From: Gammaproteobacteria bacterium
Lineage (GTDB): Bacteria; Pseudomonadota; Gammaproteobacteria; QNFN01
Assembly (NCBI GenBank): GCA_003645555.1
Contig: QNFN01000062.1
Coordinates: forward strand, 1 to 8,500
DNA: 8,500 nt
Direction of reading: 5' to 3'
Within the stretch, counting starts at the first letter, position 1. Each line of letters begins with the position of its first letter. Made by a program: the position numbers and the translations under genes. The notes below the pieces were generated by a model. The model was given only the letters and a program-made list of their open reading frames with translations, had not been told where the DNA came from and did not search any database. This document shows positions 1 to 7,330 of the stretch, piece by piece.

Positions 1-2618
1 AGCGACATCGCCGCGGTATCGAAACGCTTGTAGATCACCTCGACCGACTCGACCTCGTCGAGCGGTACCGGCTCGCGGTCCTCGACCAGGGCAAGCAGGT
101 CGCGCAGCGAGCAGGCCGGGCGCGTGTTGACCAGCTCGGCGTAGACCCGGTAGTCGGCTGCGTCACCACTGCGCACCGCCTTCTGCAGGGTGCCGATGAC
201 GTCCGGGTTGTAGGCGTGGTACTCGGTGTCGTGAACGTACTTGAGCAAGCCGCCGGCCTCCACCTGTTTGCGCACGTTCCAGGCACGTCCCGCCATCACC
301 CGGCTGTCGGCCTCGAGGTCAGTGAAGCCCATGCCTTGCAGGCGACAGGTGGTGCCAGTAAAGCAGAGATCGACCACGTCGAGGTGCAGCCCGACGGCCT
401 CGAACAGCTGCGCGCCACGGTAGCTGGTGATGGTCGAGATGCCCATCTTCGACAGGATCTTGTACAGCCCCTTGTTGACCCCCTTGCGGTACTGGCGTGC
501 CACCCTGGCCAAATCGCTGACAACGATCTCGCCGGTGTCGACCATGTCCTGTAGCACCTCGTTGGCGAGGTAGGGGTAGACCGCGGTCGCACCGTAGCCG
601 ATCAGGACGGCGAAGTGGTGTGGGTCACGCGCGGTGCCAGTATCGACCACCAGGTTGGCGTCGCAGCGCAATCCCTCACGCACCAGTCGATGGTGCACTG
701 CGCCGGTAGCCAGCAAGGCATGCACCGGCAACCGCTCGGCGGAGATATCGCGGTCGCTGAGAATCAGTACCACCTTGCCACCACGCACCGCCGCCACCGC
801 CTGTTCGCAGATGGCGTCGAGCGCCGCGCGCAGGGTGCCGTCGATCGGGTAGGTCAGGTCGATACGTTCCTGGGCATAGTCGGGATCGGTCACGTCGAGC
901 AGCGCCTGGAAGCGCGCCTCGGAAAGCACTGGAGATTCGACCACCAGCCGCTTGGCGTGGGCCTCGGTCTCCTCGAACAGGTTCTTTTCGGTGCCGAAGA
1001 TGGTCTCCAGCGACATCACGATCTGCTCGCGTAGCGGATCGATCGGTGGGTTGGTGACCTGCGCGAACTGCTGGCGGAAGGAGTCGTAGAGCGAGCGCAC
1101 GCGACCGGAAAGGACTGGCAGCGGAGTGTCGTCACCCATCGAGCCAATGGCCTCCTGGCCGGTCTGGGCGAGCACGCGCAGCACTTGGTCACGCTCCTCG
1201 AAACTGACCTGGAACTGCTTCTCGTAACTGCGCAGCATCTTCTTGTCGAGCGGCTCGAGCACCGGGCGCTGCTCGATGTAGGCCGGCTTGAGCGTGCGTG
1301 CATGAGCACCCAGCCACTTCTTGTAGGGTTGGCGCCGGCTCAGCAGGTCACTGACCTCTTTCGGGTAGATCACCTCGCCGGTCTCGGTGTCGGCGGCGAG
1401 CATCTGACCCGGCTTCAGGCGGCCGTTGACCACCACGTCGGCCGGGTCGTAATCGTAGACGCCAATCTCCGACGCCAGCGTGATGACCCGGTCGCGGGTG
1501 ATGACAAAGCGTGCCGGGCGCAAGCCATTACGGTCGAGGACACAGGCGGCATGGCGGCCGTCGGTCAGCACAATCCCCGCCGGACCGTCCCACGGCTCCA
1601 TATGCATGGAGTGATACTCATGAAAGGCGCGCACGTCGGCATCCATCAGGTCGACGTTCTGCCACGCCGGCGGGATCAGCAGGCGCATGGCACGGAAGAT
1701 GTCCATGCCTCCGGCCAGCATCCCCTCGAGCATGTTGTCGAGGCTGAATGAATCGGAACTGGTCATGTCGACCAGCGGAGTGACCGCCGACATGTCGATC
1801 AGCGGCGAGTCGAACTTGTAGCCCCGCGCCAACGACCAGTTGCGGTTGCCCTGGATGGTGTTGATTTCACCGTTGTGTGCCAGGAAGCGAAACGGCTGCG
1901 CCAGCCGCCACTGCGGCAGGGTGTTGGTCGAGAAGCGCTGGTGAAAGACACACAGCTTGGCCTCGAGCCGCTCGTCCTTCAGGTCGGGGTAGAAGGTCGG
2001 CAGGTTGGCCGGCATCACCAGCCCCTTGTAAGAGATGACCCGTGCCGACAGGCTGGCGACGTAGAAGTGGTTGCCGGCACCGCCGCAGGCCTTTTCGGCC
2101 TGGCGCCGGGCAACGAACAGGGCGCACTCGAAGGCATCGCCGTCGAGACCCTCGGGGGCGTTGACGAACACCTGTTCAATAATCGGCAACGTTGCCAGCG
2201 CCTCCTCGCCGCAGGCCGAGGTGTCGACCGGGACCACGCGCCAACCGGCCACCACCAGCTGTTGCGCGACCAGCGCTGCTTCGACATCGGCACGCCCGGC
2301 AGCCACGTCGGCCCCGAGGCCGTGGAAGACCACGCCGACACCGTAGACTGCGGCCAGTTCGATACCGGCGTCGGCGGCCACGGCCCGCAGGAAGTTGTCA
2401 GGCTTGCTCAGCAGCAGCCCGCAACCGTCGCCGCTCATGCCATCGGCGGCCACGGCGCCACGGTGTGTCATGCGGGTCAGGGCACGGATCGCCGAGCGCA
2501 CGATGTGGTGGCTGAAGACGCCATCCATCTGCGCAATCAGGCCGAAGCCGCAACTGTCGTGCTCGAACTCGGGCCGGTAGAGCCCGGGGTGGTCGTCGTG
2601 ACGTGTTGGTTCGCTCAT
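1..2618 (-). CDS. gltB: Glutamate synthase large subunit (GltB), N-terminal 872 residues, cut by the window edge
   Basis: The large (alpha) subunit of NADPH-dependent glutamate synthase takes the amide of glutamine and, with 2-oxoglutarate, makes two glutamates; it works in the cytoplasm with the GltD subunit. The open frame reads from the ATG at 2618 without a stop to base 1, so the C-terminus lies outside the window. The class II glutamine amidotransferase domain starts at Cys23 in HDSCGFGLIA, the expected catalytic nucleophile once the leader is removed. It continues with HQRFSTNT (226-233) and HNGEINT (248-254) and ends near residue 430. The central domain follows (about 450-750), closing with LYKILSKMGISTITSYRGAQ (718-737), close to the family pattern as I recall it from E. 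coli GltB. The FMN-binding synthase domain, the Fe-S cysteines and the beta-helix domain are not in view; full-length proteins are roughly 1,500 residues. The start is supported by a GAGG 8 nt upstream and by the lack of a nearby upstream in-frame start. The pre-Cys leader is 22 residues, shorter than the 42 or so of E. coli. Confidence 0.97.
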   Translation of the reverse strand, partial: MSEPTRHDDHPGLYRPEFEHDSCGFGLIAQMDGVFSHHIVRSAIRALTRMTHRGAVAADGMSGDGCGLLLSKPDNFLRAVAADAGIELAAVYGVGVVFHGLGADVAAGRADVEAALVAQQLVVAGWRVVPVDTSACGEEALATLPIIEQVFVNAPEGLDGDAFECALFVARRQAEKACGGAGNHFYVASLSARVISYKGLVMPANLPTFYPDLKDERLEAKLCVFHQRFSTNTLPQWRLAQPFRFLAHNGEINTIQGNRNWSLARGYKFDSPLIDMSAVTPLVDMTSSDSFSLDNMLEGMLAGGMDIFRAMRLLIPPAWQNVDLMDADVRAFHEYHSMHMEPWDGPAGIVLTDGRHAACVLDRNGLRPARFVITRDRVITLASEIGVYDYDPADVVVNGRLKPGQMLAADTETGEVIYPKEVSDLLSRRQPYKKWLGAHARTLKPAYIEQRPVLEPLDKKMLRSYEKQFQVSFEERDQVLRVLAQTGQEAIGSMGDDTPLPVLSGRVRSLYDSFRQQFAQVTNPPIDPLREQIVMSLETIFGTEKNLFEETEAHAKRLVVESPVLSEARFQALLDVTDPDYAQERIDLTYPIDGTLRAALDAICEQAVAAVRGGKVVLILSDRDISAERLPVHALLATGAVHHRLVREGLRCDANLVVDTGTARDPHHFAVLIGYGATAVYPYLANEVLQDMVDTGEIVVSDLARVARQYRKGVNKGLYKILSKMGISTITSYRGAQLFEAVGLHLDVVDLCFTGTTCRLQGMGFTDLEADSRVMAGRAWNVRKQVEAGGLLKYVHDTEYHAYNPDVIGTLQKAVRSGDAADYRVYAELVNTRPACSLRDLLALVEDREPVPLDEVESVEVIYKRFDTAAMS

Positions 2619-2626
2619 GCATTTCG

Positions 2627-2639
2627 CCTCGTGATCACG
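2627..2639 (-). promoter_or_regulatory. gltB ribosome binding site overlapping a 10-bp palindrome
   Basis: On the minus strand GAGG (2627-2630) lies 8 nt before the gltB ATG, a good Shine-Dalgarno position that fixes the start at 2618. It is directly joined to the perfect palindrome CGTGATCACG (2630-2639). The palindrome could be an operator half-site or simply chance; I do not recognise it as a known binding site. Confidence 0.6.
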
Positions 2640-2643
2640 GCGT

Positions 2644-2707
2644 GGCGGGCCTATGCGTTGCGCCCGCCCGGGAGCGCACCGTGGCCAACACGGCGGCGCG
2701 TACTCCC
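2644..2707 (-). other. Structured gltB 5' leader with two stem-loops
   Basis: Read on the minus strand, the putative gltB leader can form two hairpins before the ribosome binding site. The first (2707-2670) pairs GGGAG with CTCCC, CGC with GCG and CCGTG with CACGG around a TTGGC loop, with small internal bulges. The second (2668-2644) is a perfect 7-bp stem, GGCGGGC with GCCCGCC, around an 11-nt loop, ending about 25 nt before the start codon. Neither is followed by a run of U, so they are not intrinsic terminators. No known riboswitch was recognised. Stems of this size arise by chance in GC-rich DNA. Confidence 0.35.
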
Positions 2708-2777
2708 TGGATATCGTGCCTACGCAGGTCAGCCAGCCCCTCTACGGGGCCCGCTATTCGCGGACAAAAGGCCGCAC

Positions 2778-2807
2778 AGTATAGCGTCGTGGGCACTTTG
2801 TCGACAA
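2778..2807 (-). promoter_or_regulatory. Candidate sigma-70 promoter for gltB
   Basis: On the minus strand a -35-like TTGTCG (2802-2807) and a -10 TATACT (2778-2783, five of six consensus bases) are separated by 18 bp. Transcription would start near 2771 and give a leader of about 150 nt before the gltB ATG. The -35 hexamer lies inside the 10-bp palindrome TTGTCGACAA (2798-2807), which could also serve as an operator. It begins within 20 bp of the end of the upstream peptidase gene. gltB may also receive read-through from that operon, since no convincing terminator separates them. Confidence 0.45.
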
Positions 2808-2821
2808 ACGCCGGCGCCGGC

Positions 2822-4153
2822 TCAGCCGCCGCGCGGGTTGCGCGGGCCGACGGTTATGGTGACCATCCGCGCCGGATCGACGCGACGCTTGAGGGCGTCG
2901 GCAACCTGCCCCCGGTCAATCGCCTCGATGCGCTCGATGAAGCGGTCGAGGTAGTCGAGCGGCAGGCCGTAGAAGCCGATCATGGCAAGGTAACCGACCT
3001 GCTTGCCGTTGCTGTCGATACGCATCGGGAAACCGCCGGTGATGTTGCGCCGGGAAAAGGCGAACTCGTCGTCCGTCGGCCCTTCGGCGATGTAGCGCTC
3101 GAGGTTGTCGGCCACCAGCGCCAGCGCCTCGGCGGCCTGATCGCTGCGCGTCTGCAGCAGCACCTGGAATGGACCAGCCTGGCGCATCGGCAGGAAGTAG
3201 CTCGACACGCTGTAGGCGAGGCCACGCTCCTCGCGCACCTCCTGGCTCAGGCGCGAAGTCAGCCCGCTGCCACCGAACGAATGGTTGCCGAGGTAGAGCG
3301 CAAAGTAATCGGGGTCCCCGCGGCGGATGCCGGGCTGGCCGACCATGACGTGAGTCTGTGCCGACGGGTAATCGACATGCATGCTGATCGGGACCAGTAA
3401 CTTTGGAACTTGCGGCAGGTCGGGGGCTTTTTCACCTGCGCTCAAACCGGCGGTGATCCGCTCGGCAAGCGCCTCGGCAGCGGTCCGGTCGAGGTCGCCA
3501 ACGATCGCGACCAGCGCATTTCGCGCCACGTAATACTGCTCGAAATGGGCGGTCACATCGTCCCGCGTCAGGGCCGCGATGCTCTCCGGAGTGCCGTTCG
3601 GCGGATTGCCGTAGGGGTGGTCATCGTACAGAGCGCGGTAAAACGCCTTTCTCGCCAGCGCACCCGGGGATTGCTGCTCGCCCTGCAGGGCGATCTGCAT
3701 CTGGCCGCGCAGCCGCTCGAGTGCGTCCGCCGGGAACGTCGGCTGCCCGAGGATGGTCGCCAGCAACTCGAGTGCCGGGTCGAGCAGCGTCGGATCGGTC
3801 AGGCTGCGCAGCGTAACCACCGCCATGTCGCGTTCGGCACCGTGGCCAAAGCGGGCACCGAGTCCCTCGAAGGCCGCCGCGATGCCGTCGGCGTCGAACG
3901 TCCCCGCCCCCTCGCCAAGCAGTTCACCGGTCATCTGGGCGATGCCGTAGCGCGTGCCATCCCGGGCGCTGCCGGCGTCGAAAACTACCCGGATGTCGAT
4001 CATCGGCAGAGCGTCGGTGGCGATGAACAGCACCCGTGCCCCTCCGGAGGTGGTCCACGCCTGGATCTCCGGGGCGGCCGCCAGAGGAGCGGCCAGCATC
4101 AGGGCCAGGGCGGCGAACGGGGCGCGCAGTGTGGTCAGGATGTTACTGGACAT
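2822..4153 (-). CDS. M16 family peptidase-like protein, non-catalytic partner subunit, exported
   Basis: A 443-residue protein of the M16 (pitrilysin / processing-peptidase) fold. Residues 1-27 look like a Sec signal peptide: Arg10, a hydrophobic run rich in Ala and Leu, and a likely cut around LAAA, so it should act in the periplasm. The zinc motif HxxEH is absent: the aligned stretch GIAQMTGELLGEG (70-82) has Gln, Gly and Glu where His, Glu and His would stand. The second M16 domain (from about 210) keeps the pattern FGGSGLTSRLSQEVREERGL (293-312) followed by AYS, the Arg/Tyr region typical of the non-catalytic partner in heterodimeric M16B enzymes. I infer it pairs with the active protein encoded just upstream. 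The genes overlap by 11 bp, suggesting translational coupling. An in-frame ATG at 4195 exists, but 4153 is preferred because GGGGAG lies 7 nt before it and the signal peptide begins there. The substrate is unknown. Confidence 0.9.
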   Translation of the reverse strand: MSSNILTTLRAPFAALALMLAAPLAAAPEIQAWTTSGGARVLFIATDALPMIDIRVVFDAGSARDGTRYGIAQMTGELLGEGAGTFDADGIAAAFEGLGARFGHGAERDMAVVTLRSLTDPTLLDPALELLATILGQPTFPADALERLRGQMQIALQGEQQSPGALARKAFYRALYDDHPYGNPPNGTPESIAALTRDDVTAHFEQYYVARNALVAIVGDLDRTAAEALAERITAGLSAGEKAPDLPQVPKLLVPISMHVDYPSAQTHVMVGQPGIRRGDPDYFALYLGNHSFGGSGLTSRLSQEVREERGLAYSVSSYFLPMRQAGPFQVLLQTRSDQAAEALALVADNLERYIAEGPTDDEFAFSRRNITGGFPMRIDSNGKQVGYLAMIGFYGLPLDYLDRFIERIEAIDRGQVADALKRRVDPARMVTITVGPRNPRGG

Positions 4154-5543
4154 CGCGGCTCTCCCCGTTGGCCTCACCGGCGGCTGCCGAGTCACTCTGG
4201 CCTCCTTCCTCCGGCGCCTCGGTGACGATCGGCAGCGGTTCGAGGACCGCGACCGTCAGGGTGTCATCAACGAAGTACTTGCGGGCCGCCTGCTGCAGCT
4301 GTTCCGGGGTCACGGCGTTGACCCGTTCGACGTAGGCATCGAGTTGCTCCCAGCCGAGGCCGACGGTCTCGAGAGTGCCGATCTGCATCGCCTGGTAGAA
4401 GACCGAATCGCGCTCATAGACCTTGCCCGCGACCACCTGAGCCTTGATCCGTGCCAACTCATCGGCCGCCACCGGCTCTTCCTGCAGGCGTCGCACCTGG
4501 TCGCGCAACGCCTGTTCGAGCACGCCGACATCGTGGCCATCGGCCGGCGTGCCGTCGAGCAGAAACAGCCCCGGCAACCGACCGTGCAACGAGTAACCGG
4601 CCCCGGCGCTGGCGGCAATAGCGCTGCCACGCACCAGTTCACGGGCCAGGCGCGCACTGTTGCCGCCGTCGAGAATCCCGGCCAGCACCTCCAGCGCGTA
4701 GGCATCGTCAGTCTCGTCCGCGCTGCCCAGCACCGGAACCTTGTAGCCCATGACCAGGTAGGGGAGCTCGGCCGGCAGGCGTACCGTCAGCCGCCGGGTG
4801 CCCTGCTGGGTGATCTCGGTACGTGGCTTCGGGGGCACGATGATGCCCGGATTGAGCGGGCCGAAGTACTTCTGCGCCAGGGCGTGGACCGCTTCCGGGT
4901 CGATATCGCCGACCACCACGAGGGTGGCATTGTTCGGCGCATACCACTGCCGGTACCAGGCCTGCAGATCCTCGATGCGCAGACTCTGGAGATCGTCCAT
5001 CCAGCCGATCACCGGGTTGCGGATCGGGCTGGTCAGGAAGGCGGTGGCGTTGAACCGCTCGTAGGTGAGCGCCGTCGGGCTGTCCTCGGTGCGCAACCGG
5101 CGCTCCTCCATGACCACCCGTACTTCTTTGGCTAACTCCTCCGGGTCGAGCACCAAACCGCGCATGCGGTCAGCCTCGAGCTCGAAAGCGGTCTCCAGCC
5201 GCGAGCGCTCCAGGGTCTGGAAGTAGGCGGTGTAATCACGACTGGTGAAGGCATTCTCGCGACCGCCGAGTTCGGCGATACGGCGTGAAAACTCGCCGGC
5301 GGGGACCTTCTCCGTACCCTTGAACATCATGTGCTCGAGCACGTGGGAGGCGCCGGTGATGCCATCGTGCTCGTAGCTCGAACCGACCTTGTACCAGACC
5401 TGCGAAACCACCACTGGCGCTCGGTGGTCCTCCTGGACCAGCAGGTGCAGGCCGTTGTCCAGGGTGAATTCGTGCACTTTCGGTGCCGCGGCGAGGCCGA
5501 CCGGAAGAAGGCCCAGGGCCAGCAGTGTGATCCGTGCGAGCAT
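4143..5543 (-). CDS. M16 family zinc metallopeptidase, catalytic subunit, exported
   Basis: A 466-residue M16 peptidase with an intact inverted zinc motif HVLEH (residues 67-71): His67 and His71 bind zinc and Glu70 is the general base. The third ligand is expected about 76 residues on and is met by the Glu pair 146-147 in VVMEERR. The GRENAFTSRDYTAYF stretch (94-108) is also typical of the family. An N-terminal hydrophobic segment (MLARITLLALGLLPVGLAAA) reads as a signal peptide, implying a periplasmic enzyme. The second domain (about 200-435) has VVGDIDP (210-216), then LDGGNSARLARELV (291-304) but not the GLAY signature kept by its partner. The C-terminal 25 residues are acidic, Ser/Gly/Ala-rich and probably disordered. 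TAGGA (5551-5555) lies 7 nt before the ATG, supporting this start. The gene is first in a two-gene unit with the zinc-less paralogue and divergent from ftsY. Such genes are often annotated as processing-protease or insulinase-like; the physiological substrate is not evident. Confidence 0.95.
   Translation of the reverse strand: MLARITLLALGLLPVGLAAAPKVHEFTLDNGLHLLVQEDHRAPVVVSQVWYKVGSSYEHDGITGASHVLEHMMFKGTEKVPAGEFSRRIAELGGRENAFTSRDYTAYFQTLERSRLETAFELEADRMRGLVLDPEELAKEVRVVMEERRLRTEDSPTALTYERFNATAFLTSPIRNPVIGWMDDLQSLRIEDLQAWYRQWYAPNNATLVVVGDIDPEAVHALAQKYFGPLNPGIIVPPKPRTEITQQGTRRLTVRLPAELPYLVMGYKVPVLGSADETDDAYALEVLAGILDGGNSARLARELVRGSAIAASAGAGYSLHGRLPGLFLLDGTPADGHDVGVLEQALRDQVRRLQEEPVAADELARIKAQVVAGKVYERDSVFYQAMQIGTLETVGLGWEQLDAYVERVNAVTPEQLQQAARKYFVDDTLTVAVLEPLPIVTEAPEEGGQSDSAAAGEANGESRDVQ
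4161..4166 (-). promoter_or_regulatory. Ribosome binding site that decides the start of the second M16 gene
   Basis: GGGGAG on the minus strand lies 7 nt before the ATG at 4153 and inside the end of the upstream M16 gene. It favours the 443-residue start over the in-frame ATG at 4195, which would put 14 polar, proline- and arginine-rich residues in front of the signal peptide. Confidence 0.7.
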
Positions 5544-5578
5544 GCTTTGTTCCTACATTCCAATGGGTACCGCCGTGC

Positions 5579-5607
5579 TTACGAGGCACTGACGGGGGTG
5601 CTAGGAT
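5579..5607 (+). promoter_or_regulatory. Candidate extended -10 promoter for the ftsYEX operon
   Basis: In the 121-bp divergent spacer, TTACGA (5579-5584), 17 bp and TAGGAT (5602-5607) form a sigma-70-like promoter. The -35 is weak, but TG at 5599-5600 gives an extended -10 (TGCTAGGAT), which can compensate. Transcription would begin near 5614 and leave a leader of about 50 nt before the ftsY ATG. No equally good promoter was found on the opposite strand for the peptidase pair; GGTATCCT (5603-5610 read in reverse) is only a weak -10 candidate. Confidence 0.45.
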
Positions 5608-5615
5608 ACCGGCTC

Positions 5616-5638
5616 CGCGGGCCCCTACGGGCACCGCG
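5616..5638 (+). other. Stem-loop in the ftsY 5' leader
   Basis: CGCGGGCCC (5616-5624) pairs with GGGC and CCGCG (5629-5632, 5634-5638) around the loop CTAC, giving nine base pairs with one bulged A at 5633. If the promoter call is right, this hairpin sits almost at the 5' end of the ftsY transcript, where it could stabilise the mRNA. No T-run follows it on either strand, so it is not an intrinsic terminator. Confidence 0.35.
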
Positions 5639-5664
5639 CCGACCACCGTAAGACACTCACGCCG

Positions 5665-6645
5665 ATGTTTGGTTTCAAGGACAAGCCGTCCGCACCCGAG
5701 ACGACCGAAACGCCCCGGCGCGGTCTGTTCGCCCGCCTGCGTGAACAGCTGGGCAAAACCCGCCGTGGGCTGACCGGCGGCCTCGCCACCCTGTTCCAGG
5801 GTCGGCAAATCGATGACGACCTGCTCGAGGAACTTGAAACCCGCCTGCTGCTGGCCGACGTCGGCATCGATGCCACGCGCCCGATCATCGCCGACCTGAC
5901 TGCTCGCCTCAAGCACCACCAGCTGACCGATGGCACGGTGCTGGTCGCTGCATTGCGCGAAGAGATGGAAGCGATTCTCGATCCCGTCACTCGTCCACTG
6001 GTGACCACCACAGCGGACGGCGCCACCTTCGTGGTCCTGATGATCGGCGTCAACGGCGCCGGCAAGACCACCACCATCGGCAAGCTGGCGCGACACTTTC
6101 AAGCCGAAGGCCGCTCGGTGATGCTGGCGGCCGGTGACACTTTCCGCGCCGCGGCTGTCGAACAGTTGCAGGCCTGGGGCCAGCGCCACGACGTGCCGGT
6201 GATCGCGCAGCAGACCGGTGCCGACAGTGCCTCGGTCGTCTTCGACGCCTTGCAGGCGGCGCGGGCACGCAACATCGACGTGCTGATCGCCGACACCGCC
6301 GGCCGCCTGCACACCCAGTCGAACCTCATGGAAGAGCTGAAAAAGGTAGTCCGGGTGCTGCGCAAGCTCGACCCGTTGGCACCGCACGAGGTGATGCTGG
6401 TGGTCGACGCCGGCACCGGCCAGAACGCACTGGTCCAGGCGCGGCAGTTCAACGCCACCGTCGGCCTGACCGGCATCACCCTGACCAAGCTCGATGGCAC
6501 CGCCAAGGGGGGCATCGTGCTGGCGATCGCGCGCGAACTCGGCGTGCCGATCCGCTTCATCGGCATCGGCGAACAGGCCGAAGACCTGCGCCCGTTCGAC
6601 GGTCACGAGTTCGTCGCCGCCCTGCTCGACCTCGAAGCGGAGTGA
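5665..6645 (+). CDS. ftsY: Signal recognition particle receptor FtsY
   Basis: FtsY is the SRP-type GTPase receptor that docks ribosome-nascent-chain-SRP complexes at the inner membrane and hands membrane proteins to SecYEG. All GTPase elements are present in 326 residues: P-loop GVNGAGKTT (128-136), DTFRAAA (158-164), DTAGR (210-214), TKLD (274-277), and GIGE with DLRPF (300-311). The N domain begins around residue 48 with QIDDDLLEELETRLLLADVG. It is preceded by a basic amphipathic stretch (about 19-46, GLFARLREQLGKTRRG and on), the conserved membrane-targeting helix. The long acidic A domain of E. coli FtsY (497 residues in total) is essentially missing, leaving about 18 residues before the targeting helix. 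The ATG at 5665 is chosen because MFGF begins the typical short form; its Shine-Dalgarno match is weak. It is first in the ftsY-ftsE-ftsX unit. Confidence 0.98.
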   Translation: MFGFKDKPSAPETTETPRRGLFARLREQLGKTRRGLTGGLATLFQGRQIDDDLLEELETRLLLADVGIDATRPIIADLTARLKHHQLTDGTVLVAALREEMEAILDPVTRPLVTTTADGATFVVLMIGVNGAGKTTTIGKLARHFQAEGRSVMLAAGDTFRAAAVEQLQAWGQRHDVPVIAQQTGADSASVVFDALQAARARNIDVLIADTAGRLHTQSNLMEELKKVVRVLRKLDPLAPHEVMLVVDAGTGQNALVQARQFNATVGLTGITLTKLDGTAKGGIVLAIARELGVPIRFIGIGEQAEDLRPFDGHEFVAALLDLEAE

Positions 6646-6658
6646 TGCGGCCAATACG

Positions 6659-7330
6659 ATGATCCACTTCGACCGCGTCCACAAACATTATCCTGGAGGT
6701 CACGAGGCGCTGAAGGACGCCTCCTTCCGCATCGAACCCGGCGAACTGGTCTTCCTGACCGGCCACTCCGGTGCCGGCAAGAGCACGCTGCTGAAGCTGA
6801 TCGCGCTGATCGAGCGCGTCAGCCAGGGACAGCTGGTGGTCGACGGTGAGAACCTGACCAGCATGCGCCGCAATCGCATCCCCTACCTGCGCCGGCGGCT
6901 CGGCATCATCTTTCAGGATCACCACCTGCTCTACGACCGCACGGTATTCGACAACGTCGCGCTACCGCTGGTGATCAGCGGCGTTTCACATCAGGAGATT
7001 AGCCGCCGCGTGCGCGCCGCATTGGACAAGGTCGGGCTGCTCGGCAAGGAGCGTCTCTACCCGATCACGCTGTCGGGTGGCGAACAGCAGCGGGTCGGTA
7101 TTGCCCGTGCGGTAGTGCACAAACCGGTGCTGTTGATCGCCGACGAGCCGACCGGCAACCTCGACCCCGAACTGGCGCAAGAGATCATGAAGCTGTTCCT
7201 GCTGTTCAACCAGGTCGGCGTCACCGTGCTGATCGCCACCCACGCCCTCGACCTGGTGCGTGCCCTCGGGCGGCGGGTCCTGCACCTCGACCATGGTCGT
7301 CTTGACGAGGCGATGGTGACAACACGATGA
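6659..7330 (+). CDS. ftsE: Cell division ATP-binding protein FtsE
   Basis: FtsE is the cytoplasmic ATPase of the FtsEX complex, which joins the FtsZ ring to activation of septal peptidoglycan hydrolases. The 223-residue protein has a complete ABC set: Walker A GHSGAGKST (35-43), Q-loop Gln86 in IIFQDHHLL, signature LSGGEQ (138-143), Walker B LLIADEP with catalytic Glu163, and H-loop His195 in IATHALD. Length and the opening MIHFDRVHKHYPGG match FtsE. The frame is open further upstream (to 6494), but that part overlaps ftsY and is not FtsE-like, so the ATG at 6659 is used. Its own Shine-Dalgarno signal is poor: GGAG lies 16 nt away inside the end of ftsY. Translation is therefore probably coupled to ftsY, whose stop is 13 bp upstream. 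Its last four bases overlap the ftsX start (ATGA). Confidence 0.98.
   Translation: MIHFDRVHKHYPGGHEALKDASFRIEPGELVFLTGHSGAGKSTLLKLIALIERVSQGQLVVDGENLTSMRRNRIPYLRRRLGIIFQDHHLLYDRTVFDNVALPLVISGVSHQEISRRVRAALDKVGLLGKERLYPITLSGGEQQRVGIARAVVHKPVLLIADEPTGNLDPELAQEIMKLFLLFNQVGVTVLIATHALDLVRALGRRVLHLDHGRLDEAMVTTR

Noticed and set aside
2810..2821. Perfect 12-bp palindrome GCCGGCGCCGGC just after the second M16 stop codon, considered as a terminator
   Set aside because: With a realistic loop only four pairs remain, and no T-run follows. It may still be a protein site, but termination is not supported.
1875..2954. Plus-strand open frame of 359 codons opposite gltB
   Set aside because: It lies entirely opposite confident gltB coding sequence, the gltB leader and the M16 3' end. 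No domain or ribosome binding site was seen.
4154..4195. Upstream in-frame ATG giving the second M16 protein 14 more residues
   Set aside because: The extra residues are polar and would bury the signal peptide, while the ATG at 4153 has a strong GGGGAG at the right distance.
3954..5135. Plus-strand open frame of 393 codons opposite the M16 genes
   Set aside because: It is a shadow of the M16 peptidase coding sequence, with codon bias mirrored and no family motif.
6494..6658. N-terminal extension of the ftsE frame inside ftsY
   Set aside because: The extension is arginine-, serine- and cysteine-rich, overlaps ftsY and is unrelated to FtsE, whose usual start corresponds to the ATG at 6659.
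5236..6684. Long minus-strand open frame (482 codons) antisense to ftsY and running into the M16 gene
   Set aside because: It has no recognisable domain, composition typical of a GC-rich antisense frame, and it overlaps two well-supported genes. Its C-terminal part is the M16 gene read out of frame.
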